From Muricea muricata (lineage: Eukaryota; Cnidaria; Anthozoa; Malacalcyonacea; Plexauridae): 64,000 nucleotides of DNA. Below, piece by piece: positions 12,022 to 39,400 of this stretch. Both the position numbers and the translations under genes were made by a program. The notes under the pieces were generated by a model, which was not told the DNA's origin, searched no databases, and saw nothing but the letters and a program-made list of their open reading frames with translations. The first letter of the stretch is position 1. Every line of letters begins with the position of its first letter. The stretch is from positions 2,156,330-2,220,329 of the forward strand of contig OY979728.1 in assembly GCA_963855995.1 (NCBI GenBank). The letters are read 5' to 3'.

Positions 12022-13353
12022 TTTCCAAGGTAAGGAAGAATATTTTTTTCCTACTTCAGTCTTGTCGGCATCTCTCTGATGTTTGTTTGTGATGTCACTA
12101 TGGGAATGTTCCAATTGTATTTTTTCGAATATAAGTTAAGAAGAAAAGTTGCAATTATGGCATTATTTGCAACGTTTTCTGGCATGTTACAAATTTTGCA
12201 GGCAAATTTGTAACTTTTAATTTGATACAAGTTTTTCAATTAGAATTTCAATCGGCACTAAAGTATTGCATCACACTTTTTTTGCAGAATGTCTGCATTC
12301 AAAAATTTTTGTCCCAGATCACAAGGCAAAGTTCTTGCAATTATAAGAAAAGCAAAGTGTTCATTTTCAGAACAACCCCATAATCTTAGAAGTAATGTAC
12401 TCTGTAACAATTCTGTACATTCTCAATGTGATTTTTTAACAGATGCCTTCCCGGATAACCCATGGATTGATAATACAGAATTTCCTGTTCAAAACCTTGA
12501 TATACCGGAAAGTAACCTCACAGCACAAGAAGTTTTAGAAGAAACTATCCTCTCTCCTACTGGGAACTTGCCCAGTAGAGAGGCAGAACTAGTGAATTTC
12601 TTCCCAGAAGAATTTATTAACCTGTCTACAATTGAGTCAAATATGAACTCTTTAAATACCCTGCACACAACAGCTGGCTTCCCTACCACAAACAATGACA
12701 TTATGGCGAACATTTTTGGTGACTTCGTGGTTGACGCCAAACAGAAGGAAGCTGCTAGCCAAATCCAATATGGCACTTTCCTTCGCAAGCCCAAACCTGT
12801 TCCTCAAAATGACCTAATTCCTGAACCCATTCCTGATTTTGATTCCACAGCTGTTGTCCCCAATGTATTCCCTGCCTCACCCGAATCTGTTCCTGATAGT
12901 CCTGTTGAAACCACTGATTCTGGCATCTTTGCAAGTGATTTTGACTTTGATATCAGTAATCTAGACCCATCCATCATCACACTGTTGGATAACCTTGAAA
13001 AATCTGCTGAAGCCAGCGTTGAGCCGTGCAACAGAAAGAGAGCACTGGTTGTTGAAGATGAGAGCGCTGAGCAGCTGGAAACACCTGTGTGTAAAAAGAG
13101 AAGGCAACCAGGCATTCCTGTAGAAGACAAAGAAGTTGCTGTTGATAAGGTTGATGCTCGAAGAATCAAGAACAACGCAGCATCGCGTGTTTGCCGAGCA
13201 TCCAGAAAAGCACGTCATGCAGACTTGTTCTGTCAGGAAAAAGAACTTGGTGAGGAAAACGAGAAGTTGGCAAAAACGGTTAAAGAATTGTCCGAAACAG
13301 TAGAGTTTCTCCGGAGCTATTTAGTGAATAGGTTAAGTGGACAGGCCAATTAA
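11981..13353 (+). CDS. bZIP transcription factor (ATF4-like organisation, subfamily unassigned)
   Basis: Proposed model: join(11981-12029, 12371-13353), 343 residues. The ATG at 11981 has a good context (AAG before, G after). The donor is CAAG|gtaagg, and the acceptor ends tgttcattttcag at 12370. The N-terminal two-thirds is acidic with FP- and DFD-rich blocks, like an activation domain. A basic KKRR cluster near residue 250 could be a nuclear signal. The basic region (about 278-300) contains RRIKNNAASRVCRASRKAR and is followed by a leucine zipper with five Leu at exact heptad spacing, ending ten residues before the stop. It should dimerise and bind DNA in the nucleus. A second acceptor at 12287 would shift frame and terminate early, or allow initiation at ATG 12289 (354 residues, different N terminus). 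The basic region does not let me choose between ATF4, CREBRF-like or other subfamilies. Confidence 0.8.
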
Positions 13354-13775
13354 ATAATGTAGCCAGAACAAATGAATAACCATAGGGATTTCTCATGACC
13401 CGTAAGATATTTACTATTGAGTTCTTGTAACCATTTTATTTGTTGCAAAGAACTTTGTAACAAAGTTATGACAAAGTTAAAAACAATAGTAAATGATTTA
13501 CTGGGCTTGTAAGATCCTTAAAAAAAATGAAATGACATTACATAACCTGAACAAAACAAACGAGAAAACAACAAAAACAACACAAAAACAAAACAGACAA
13601 AAAAATTGCACCATTAGACTAGAGTCATGCCAAAGGCATCATTGTGTTTCTAAATGTTTGTTTTATTTGTAATCATGGTTTCAAATACCAAGTAGTCTTC
13701 TAATTAGTGTCCTTTAAAGGATGTAATTATCCAAACATTGTAGATTAAAAAATTGTAATCATTTTATCCATTCAA
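13354..13775 (+). other. 3' UTR of the bZIP gene
   Basis: Non-coding, with an A/C-rich stretch at about 13545-13605 (repeated AACAAAA) and a polyadenylation signal variant ATTAAA at 13744-13749. Transcripts would end roughly 170 bp from the proposed 3' end of the convergent SMC5 gene. Confidence 0.5.
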
Positions 13776-13911
13776 TATACTTTTACAACATATTCTGCAT
13801 TGTGTTTAATCTTGTGCTAGCATTCTGGGGTTGGTTGCACCAAGGGTGGATGGCACTATCAACCGGAATGTGATTTTTTCAACCGATGCAAAAAGCAATG
13901 ACACCAGCAAC

Positions 13912-14135
13912 AAAATAAGATGATATCAAAGCACAACTGATCAAATCACTATTTCAAAACAATTTATTACATTTCACAAACTTTGATAAAATCTCTTGAT
14001 CACTATTTACCTTTCTTACAACCCTACATCTTTGAAAATAAAATATGATGATGCCAAAGCACAACTGATTAAGTCACAATTCCAAAACAATTTATTAACA
14101 TTTCACAAACTTTGATAAAATCTCTTGATAAAAGT
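13912..14135 (-). repeat. Duplicated segment in the SMC5 3' UTR with two poly(A) signals
   Basis: Two copies of about 100 bp (13912-14010 and 14045-14135) share CAAAGCACAACTGAT, ACAATTTATT and CACAAACTTTGATAAAATC. Each carries TTTATT on the + strand, that is AATAAA on the SMC5 strand, at about 13963 and 14088. SMC5 may therefore have two tandem poly(A) sites. Confidence 0.6.
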
Positions 14136-14317
14136 TCACAATATAAAGTTATTTATTATATATATATTATTATCAAAGAACAAAACTGATCAGAACTTAT
14201 TGTACTTCTTACAATTGAAATTAATGGGTACATTAATAACATTCCTACAAAAGCCATAAAAAAATGTGGTTCACTATCATGAAATCAAGTTATAATTGCC
14301 AAATCCTGCAATTTTTT

Positions 14318-30248
<15,931 letters not shown>

Positions 30249-30290
30249 TTTGTTCGTGCAGCATCTGCGCTTTTCCCGCGAAAACAAAAA

Positions 30291-30362
30291 AGCGGAAATG
30301 AAATGAGCGGAAGTAAAATGAGCGGAAGTAAAATGAGCGGAAGTAAAATGAGCGGAAGGGAA
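30291..30362 (-). promoter_or_regulatory. Tandem ETS-like site array 5' of SMC5
   Basis: A 15-bp unit (AAATGAGCGGAAGTA) is repeated just upstream of the SMC5 start. GCGGAAGT is found at 30307, 30322 and 30337, with variants GCGGAAGG at 30352 and GCGGAAAT at 30292. GGAAGT is the core of ETS/GABP sites common in housekeeping promoters. A YY1-like AAAATGGCC overlaps the start codon. Whether the array is in the promoter or 5' UTR is unknown. Confidence 0.55.
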
Positions 30363-33300
30363 GTACCACTATGGTAAAAACCAATGAAAATTGCGGGAAA
30401 AATTGCGAAATTGAATCTATTTTTCTATTAATGGACCATTAGAAAAGTGGAGGGGTTTGGGGAAAAAGAAGAAAAAAAACATACAAGAATAAAAGGTTAA
30501 AAAAACAACATGCAACAGAAAGGTCTTGAAAAAAAATTGAAAACAGAACAAAGTTTTAATTTTAATATCAAATTTACATTGTTTGATCAAAACTCAAAAC
30601 AATCGTAATAAAAGAATTGACATAAAGAATATAAAGTAAAGTAAAGATCAGTACATACATGTTGCACTGATCCCTTGGCTGCTACGCGACGCGGTGAATT
30701 CAGCGATGGTAATCCCGACTCGACATATAAACCTTAACCATGTCGTTAGCAAAGTATGGCATGCAATGACCACGAGTTGTTTATGCGCAATATTTTTATC
30801 TTAATATCACGCATCTTTTTGGGTTTAAAACAATTATCGCTATAAACGTCTTACAGCCGGTGCATTGGAAAACATTTCTCAAGACCAGTGGTGTCGCCAT
30901 GGTGGTGGGGACGAAGAGTTCCCTGCCCCCAGTTATTTTAATAATCGATTTTGAGATTTTTCTAAATCTGTAGAAAAAAGAGTAGGGGTACGATTATTAT
31001 TCAAATTTCTCGCGAGAGCAAAAATCACTGACGTTGCCTTAAATTATCAATAAACCTGCCTGAAAATGCCCTAAACAGGATTTTAGAGACCCTAGATTTT
31101 TTTTTGGGGGGGGAGGGGGGAGGGACGTCGTGTCTTCGGCGTTCGTTCTGTCCCTCAACTTTCATCGATCTGGCAAGGTCACTGCTCAAGACAGCAAGTT
31201 TATCACATGCAGTTGGGTAAAAAAATATGCATGCAATTTGACACGTATCCATAAAATATTGCGTACACGATTGAAAACCTGAAAAAATATGCAAACATGA
31301 AAAAAATTCCCCATCCACTCTGAGCATATGAACCATTTCAATTTACTATAACAGCTATTCTACTGAAGATGACTTGTAATACTTGTCCAAACGTATACTA
31401 ATAAAATGTTGACAATTTATCTTTCCCTTACTTTTCAAATAGTCCCAGTAAATTTTATTTATTACTGGTACGAATTAAGCCATATCAAATAACAGCGTTC
31501 CAGCACTGTTCCAGAGCTTTTTTAAATTCTAGGATATGAAGGTGTTGACAAGTTTGTTTGCCAAACCTCAACAAAAAAAGTCTAATTTATGCATGTGCGG
31601 CGCCAATATCCATTGTGTTTTACTGGATAGAAATGTTTCTTTATGTTTAATCTTAAAGACGAAAACATCTTGACTGATTAATGAATATGAATACATGTAA
31701 TACAATTCAACATAAAAAACCCCAGTGTCTGAAACTGGTCGCGTGATTTGTCCATTATTGCCATCTTGTTTCCATTATTTGACCTTTTTGTACAAATAAT
31801 CACAAAAGTACACAATTTTTTAATATCTGTGCTGTATATATATTATTTCAATGTTTGACTTGTAATTTGAAGTATTTTGAATACGAAAATGATTGTAAAA
31901 AATCCTTCAAAAACTGATAATGGATATAGGGCGCCCGACCGCGTGTAGTTCCAAAAGTTGTCCAGTTGGGAGTCTAAAGTCCATTGGACCGATTGCATGA
32001 TGAACAGAATTTTGAAAAAAGTTGCAGTGGGAAAATTCATTACCACAGCATTGAAGAGCATCCTAAAATTAGAAAAATTGCAAAGTTTGGTCGCGAAATG
32101 TTTTAAAATGAGGAAAATATAGCCCTGCAAAGTTTGCGAACTTTGTATACTTTTGTATTACGCAATGAAAATTGATACCGTTTTGCTGTGGTAAATATAA
32201 TAAATTTTCCTATTTCAACTTTTTTCAAAATATTGCCCATAATGCATCGATCCATTTTTAGTCAAACACTTCCGGGTTTGGTGAATTTCCTGGGAAAATA
32301 TCGTGGGAAATACTAAGCCCATATTAAATCATTTCTCAATATCATTTTCCAATCGAGGAAAGAATATTTCCGTTGAAAAGCCCTACTTTTTCGGTACATC
32401 ACTTGTGAAAGGTCTAAATCGAAATTCTGACATTTTCTACGTGAAAAACTCACTTCCTTCCAAATGCAAAATTTAATCAAACTGGAAGCATTAATTTCCT
32501 TCGGAGCAAGTTTATACTTTCGTTTTCTTGGAATTCAAACTGAATCTAATCTAATGAAATCAATATGGTAACGAGCGATTAATGAATAGCAACACTTTAT
32601 TGCCTTTTGATTTACCTAGTACAAGAAAACTTGCAAAGTAAGCGTGCAATGTTTGAAATCGACTGCAAGGAAATTAATGGAACGATGTGCATTTGAGCGT
32701 AACAAAAATCGGTAGGAGATACATAAAAGCAGATTAGTTTACTATAAAGTAATACTGTTTATGCGTGATATCTTGTTGGCAGGGTTGGGCAAATCATACA
32801 TAAACCACATATCGCTTATACTATGCATGAAAATATTGTTCCTGTGTGGTTATGATATAGTTTTTCTGCGGTTAATTCCGGCTCTATAAGCATGCTTCAC
32901 AGACTCTTAGCTTTTGACTCAGTCTGCTTCCTTATAGCCAGAATAATTTGACATATTTTTAACTTGCCACAAATGTTTGCTCATATTACCGTGCTTGCAA
33001 AGGCACATCACGCCATAAGCATAAAAAATTTCTACTTTGCAATTGAAGAGTATATTATCTTCAGAAATATGGACGTGCCTACCCAAAATATTAAAGGTAT
33101 GATTGCCTAGTTTTGAACACAATAATTTACAACAGTTTGTGTATAAAAAACTAATGATTAAAGCATCCCACCAAAAAGGCACTTGGCACTTTTTTCCTTA
33201 ATAAATCTGTCATTATGCACACATAAGCTGGTTCACACAATTAAATAATTAAGCGTAACCACAAGCTTATAAGCACAAGAAAGCAAATTTTTTCTTTTTT

Positions 33301-33434
33301 TTATCTTGTATCTATACATGTGAATGTCACCATTGTGCTTGCACTTATGCTTATTTAACTGTGTGAACCAGGCGATATGGTCAAATCAATGATTTGTAAA
33401 ACGTCAATAAATCCAGTATTAATATTTTTTATAG
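30363..33434. other. Spacer between the divergent SMC5 and LRRK1 genes
   Basis: No supported coding sequence. The LRRK1 5' non-coding exon and promoter must lie here, since 33434 looks like a splice acceptor, but I could not place them. Repeats present: a GCAAAGTTTGG family copy at 32075-32200 and a MITE at 33228-33373. The stretch 31080-31130 has a short poly-T/poly-G run. Confidence 0.5.
33228..33373. mobile_element. MITE with CTGGTTCACAC ends
   Basis: Terminal inverted repeats GCTGGTTCACACA and TGTGTGAACCAG, with TTAA/TTAA, ATAAGC / GCTTAT and CACAAG / CTTG inside. It ends about 60 bp before the first LRRK1 coding exon and is related to the element at 18545. Confidence 0.65.
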
Positions 33435-33436
33435 AC

Positions 33437-36400
33437 ATGAGTACTGAATTTTTGAATGCATGTGAAGCTGGCAACCTAAATGAAGTACTCAACATTCTCT
33501 ATTATCATGATAATGGACCAGTTAAGCTTCTCCAGACCGACCCAAATACTCTAAACCACATGCATTATTTTCATGCGGTATGCCTTAATGGACATACAGA
33601 CGTGGTTGAACAGCTGTTTTACTTTGATGTTGATGTAAATATGGATTCAGCATACGGTACGCCACTGGCTGTGGCTTGCCAGGGTGGGCATCTGTCAACT
33701 GTTAAAGCGTTAATTAAACACGGAGCGCAGATATTCGACCCGAACACCGATCCAACACTCACACCATTTTTTCAAGCATGCAAACATGGACACTTGGAGA
33801 TTTTGACTTATCTCATCGAGGAACGACCTGACATACTGATGTCTCTGGGATCACAGCTTTTAGTTGAAGCTTGTCGTGAAGGATTTCTAGAAATTGTTGT
33901 GTTACTGATATCGAAAAACATTGATATTGATGGTGAGATTCTTCACAACTCACCACCAAGAGAATCGATTCAATTTGACATGGCATTGGAGACACCGCTA
34001 CAAGCAGCATGCTCACAGAACCAGGTCGAGGTTGTCCAATATTTATTGCAAGAGCAAGTTGAAGTGACAGTCAGTGTTGTGCAGAAATATTATCAAGTCC
34101 TAGGGGAGGCAGTTAAAAGGTTAAAGTATACTTGTCTAGTTTTGTTGGTCACTGGTTTCTGGTTACCAATGCTTCAGTTGATTGGTCTGTTTAGTTCAGT
34201 TGATTGCACTCTGGTTAGTCCGGCACCTAAGTTGGTCTCATTGGTTAGCTCAGTTGGTTTGTGACTGGTTAATTCAGTTGTTTGATCACTGGTAATTTCC
34301 ACTTGTTGGTCATTAGTTTAATTCACTTCCATGGTCATTGGTTGGAGTCTGGTAACTTTCTCTGGTTGGTCATTGGTTAGTTCAGTTGGTTGGTCAATGA
34401 TTAGTTTAGTTGATTGGTTACTGCCTAGTTCAGTTGGCTAGCCAGCTCCACATGTATAGTTAATAACTGATTATAATAATTAATTTATTTTAAATAATTA
34501 ACCATTTAATACTAATGTTTTGTTTTTTATAGAAATTTCAAAGAACACAAGGGAAAACACAGGAAGAAGAAAACAGGGCAGAAACCAGCATTACAAGGAG
34601 ATTTCTCACATTCTAACTTCTATGACATTCACCGAAGTTGGTTTATAAACTATGCTGAGCAGCTGGTATCACTTGATCTTTCCAATAATCAACTACACAA
34701 CATACCTAAGGAAGTCTTGAATCTACCATCTCTCGTGGAAATTAATTTGTCCGCGAATAATTTGGTTGCGATACCAGAAGTTGAAAATGCGGAAGATTCA
34801 AGGTTAATTCCTTTATTAAATACTGTACCTTCTTTATTAGAAAAAAAAACATTAAGGCAAAGGGTACATGAAATTGTACATGACTTGAAATTCAAGCCAG
34901 GAACAGCTAAGAAAAAATCATCAACTCTAAGGTCCTGTGACCTGAATTGAATCAATGCCTTTGTACTGATGCCAGTGTGCACAATGCTCTGAGCTCTGAG
35001 CCTAGCTACACTCAAACATTCCAACCATCCCATTTTACCCGGAACTGTCCCGGTTTATAGACTATATTTTCCCTCTGTCCATTTTTATTCGATTTTCCCT
35101 GGCTAAGGGACAGCTTCCAAAGTTTTTTAATACAGTAGTTATGCAGTTCAAAGCTACCGCAAACAATTTCCAATTTTGTCGTTAATCGACTTGACTTTGA
35201 TTCTCATGAAGTGTGTTTTGTGATATATTTTGCATTCTCTACCCATTTTCATACGTTTTGTGTGAGTTACATGAAGTAATGTCAGTGTAAAGACTCAAAT
35301 AGGTACACTTTTTGCGGGTTGTTGGCCAAGTTAGTACGAGATTTTGGTTGGAATGTCATAGGCCACCCAAAAATACGAGGGTTTTTCACGTATATACTTT
35401 AATTCGATGTAATCTTGTCTCCATCAATCTTGTGAGAAAATGGTCCTTGTTATTTTTTCCAGGTTGGAAGAAATCTTAGCCCCTGCAAATCACCTCAAAA
35501 ATGTCCCCGCGTCATTTTTCAACATCAAAGAATTACGTCACCTCAATCTCGTAAACAATGACATCACCACGTTGCTGCCAAATGATTATGTCACAGAGCA
35601 GTTTGACATTGATGACGCAATGCACGATGACGTCATCTGGCAATGCTACTCGCTGAAGTGTTTAAACTTGGCGCGAAACCAACTCACTGCCATCCCGAAT
35701 GCAATTCACGCCGCGAACAGCCTGGAGAAGCTAGTGTTGTGCCAAAATAGGATCTCGTCATTTCCTGTGGGATGGAAATGCCCACTTGTAAGTACAAGCA
35801 GTTTCTTCGCAGAGTGTTTACCAAAAAAAATTAGCCAAACTTAATTCTTTTTTATATATTCGTTTTGTTTGAGCGCAGACGGACGAAGGCGAAGCAGTTT
35901 TGATAATGTAGACAAGGATGGCGTTTTTTACCTCACTTTACATAAATTTGTACAGAATAGAATGAAAAAATTAGCGACTGTTGTGCTCAGCTCTGTGTAC
36001 AGCGTGTTGTTTTGGTGTTCTCTTTTAAGTGTAGATGGCAAAAAACGCAAAAAAAAAACACGTACAAACAGATAAACTAAAAACTTCCCACTCAAATCCG
36101 ATTGGGAAAGTTACATACTGGGAAGAACCCGTCCAACAGACGCATTATGGGCTAGCCTGCACCACGTTTCGTGTGTTTAGCCTTCGCTTTTTTACCTTTG
36201 CGGAGTGCAGCTTTGATAAACGACGCTTGTTTCTGTGTCTTGACGACACAGGGCAAACGCCCTGGCAAAGTTAACGTAATTGTATAGATACTCGTGCAAG
36301 GTATACGGTGTCCTCAAATGAACTTAGTTTTCTTGAAATGTTTGAGATGAGGTCAAATTCAAATTCTGTTTATAACATCAGATCCTGTTTTTGTGTACAC

Positions 36401-39400
36401 AGCTAAAAATGAACAATCTGTTCTGGGCTGATGAAAACAGCATTGAACAATGTTTTGCTGCCCACATTGTTCAATGTTGTCAACAATATTGTTCAACATT
36501 GTTACACCTGATTGCAGGCTTGTTCAGGCTCAACAATACCGAACAGTATTGTTAACAACCTTGAGCAATGTGGGCAGCAAAACATTGTTCAATGCTGTTT
36601 TCATCAGGCCAGAACAGGTTGTTCATTTTTTGCTGTGTACTGCATTACCAACACGTGCAACTTACCGTACTTCAAGTTAATATACCCGTCTGAAACAACT
36701 TTTCTTCACTTCTAGAGAATCTTAAACCTGTCAAAGAATGAACTCGCAGACTTCAAGCAGTCCGTATTCAGCACGTGGACGCAGACACTGGTAGATCTAA
36801 ACCTCAGCCACAATAAACTCACGTCAATCTCGTGGGATATTTGTCAACTACAAACGCTGCAGCATTTGGATTTAAGTCACAACGCTATCGAGAACATGCC
36901 TTCGAAATCGTACTGGAAATGTTCGAGCTTGCGGAAGCTGAGTCTCGCAAACAATAAGGTAGCGCGGGGTTTTAGATTAGAGGGGTTCAGATTTGATTTC
37001 CTCTACCACTCCCGCTACCTTTTCCCAATTTTAAAACAATTTGATTGGTTAATCGTGTAGGTTCGGCAGATCTGATTGGCTGAAAGGTAGTTTAAGGTAG
37101 TGGTGGAGGCATTGGCAGCCAAATCTGAACCTCTCTATTATAAAGTGGGTAACCGGTTGAGTAGAGTAACCTTTCTTTCGTGAAATGCTGAAAACTTAAA
37201 TGTTACATGAAAGTTGATTGGCTGGACGGGGGTTTTTTCCAGCCAATCAAATTTCATTTAAAATCTCGAATCCTCATTTGACCTCATTATTTGAACTCGC
37301 ATCTTCGGGTTTCTCGACCACCGCTCTACCAATTGAGCTATCGAGCTAACTGGGATCGGTAGCGAGTCTTTAAGTGCATAAAATATTTTCGCGACACGCG
37401 CGGTTTCAATTCTATTTCACAACCATCCTTACAGGAAAGACTTGCTACCAGTTGGGTCAGTAGCTCAGTTAATAGCATCCTCTTCCCCATAGCCATTTTC
37501 CTTACCTGACGAGGGTGAATTGATACTTGATAGAGTAGCGGTCTAGAAACCCGAAGACGCGAGTTCAAATCTCGCTCGAGACAAGGAATCCATCATTGTT
37601 ACCTTCAATGTCAGATTCTGCGTACGCCCTCTGGAAATCCTCGAAATTTTTTATTTTAGTCCTAGAAAATCATTGAAAACCCGGCTGGAATTCTAAATTT
37701 ATCCCTTGAAAACCCGGCTGGAATTCTAAATTTATGCCTTGAAAACCCTGAAAAACTGAGTAACTGACCTGGGTATAGAATGGCGAGGCGAAGCCAGCCT
37801 GAGATTTGGTCATATGCAAATGTAAATTTTCTGTGTTTGTCTGTGTTTGTATACCGTATGTGGATTCAATTTCTAAAGAAATAAATAATGATAATGATTT
37901 AAATTTGCATAGCATGACCAAATTGTCGGGCTGGCTTCGCTACTCGAATCATAACGGAACTATTTAAGCCTACCTTAGAAGGAGAAGATAGCATAATTTA
38001 TGTAGCATTTCGTCGAGTATATCTCGCGGCTTTTCTTACAATCAAGTTCAAATACCTCTGGAAAACGTCTTAAAAGAGGACGAAAAAGTCCTGGAAAACC
38101 CTGGATTTTTAAAATTATGAAAGTATTCGAACCCTGGACTAATATGAATCAAGTCAGATACTAAATACCTCAAAAGTCGAAATTTATATAAAAGACATCG
38201 GATGCTGCACGCCCTCTGGCTTTTTATATGAAAGAAATCTTTCGTTCTGGCCCAGGGTCAATGTTATACAGCCTGAAGGGTGGAAGATTCTGCCACGCTG
38301 AGCATGTCGTGGAATGTTCTTGACTCGTGTAAATAATTTTACAGCTTTACGGAGTAAGCAGTCGAATTGAAACAGCGAGTCCACCAAGGAATTCTCGAAG
38401 GTTTACGATCGCTCGCTCTCCCACCGAGGAGAGGGTTGAAGTTGAGGACGAGTTTCCGTATGAGGTGTTTGGTGCAACGTTGGAAATCTTGGATTTGAGC
38501 GAGAATAATCTCGCTGCTGTTCCAAGTTCTGTTTGTCATTTGACTTCACTTGAAGATTTGAATCTTTCCGGGTAAGTTTTCAGGCACTCGTTTTTTCTGG
38601 ATGAAAAGCAGGTCACCCTAACTGGGATAGATCTATCCAGTATAAATAAAGTTAGTTTTGTTTAGCTTTCCTCCTGTAGTAACACTGGATCAACAAGAGA
38701 TGATCCTTATTGGACCTCTAGGAAGAACTGTTTAGAACTGGTAGAACTATCCAGTATAAATAAAGTTAGTTTAGTTTGGGTTTCCTCCTGTAGTAACACT
38801 GGATCAATAAGAGATGATGCTTACTGGACCTGTAGGAAGAACAGTTTAGAATTGATTGAGCTATCCACTGGAAATAGAATAAGTTTAGTTTAGTCTTCCT
38901 TTGGTAGCACTGGATCTGTCAAAAATGGTCCTTTCGGCTACATGACTATTAGGAAGAACAAATTATAATCGATAGAACCGAGAGATAGAATTACTGAACC
39001 TTTAGGTTGGGACGTTTCCAAACTCATCATTCTACAATATTTTTGACGAATTTCACTATAATAGTGGAATGGAAAGGTACCTGATGTACTGAGGTGTTTT
39101 GTTGATTGAATATTTTACAGGAACCGCTACTTGAAGACGCTACCTCCGGAGCTAGGCAACCTCACAGAATGTTTTCAATTGGGTTTGGATGGACTTCATC
39201 TCAGTGGCATTCCGAAATATGCAAGATCAGGTAGGTTTTTTAGCCCGTACAGTTAGTTTGCTCTGAAACAGCCCAAAAGCAAGCGATATCGCCGTTTCAA
39301 ATTAAAATAAACCTATAAAGGTGCTTTACACGTGTCTAACATTGTTTTAACGCAGATTTCTAACATGTACGGATATGTTTTATTGGTTTTAACACCCAAA

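Larger units (their letters stand above)
33437..39230 (+). other. LRRK1: LRRK1 exons 1-6: ankyrin and leucine-rich repeats
   Basis: Exon 1 (residues 1-227) has at least five ankyrin units with signatures such as TPLAVACQGGHLSTVKALIKHGA and TPLQAACSQNQVEVVQYLL. Exons 2-6 (228-619) hold LRRs of the xxLxLxxNxLxxIP type: LVSLDLSNNQLHNIP, LKCLNLARNQLTAIP, LVDLNLSHNKLTSI, LQHLDLSHNAIENMP, LEILDLSENNLAAVP. A basic stretch HKGKHRKKKTGQK links the two at the start of exon 2. A Ser/Arg-rich, charged spacer at the start of exon 5 separates two LRR groups. These modules are expected to bind partners and autoinhibit the kinase. Confidence 0.9.

Noticed and set aside
12289-13353. bZIP coding sequence starting at ATG 12289 as the main model
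   Set aside because: It starts one base into the exon made by the 12287 acceptor and has an unconvincing N terminus. The 11981 start with the 12370 acceptor gives a continuous, better-looking protein. Kept as an alternative isoform.
30249-30287. Extension of SMC5 upstream of the ATG at 30248
   Set aside because: The frame continues upstream but offers only a TTG; the ATG at 30248 has a strong initiation context.
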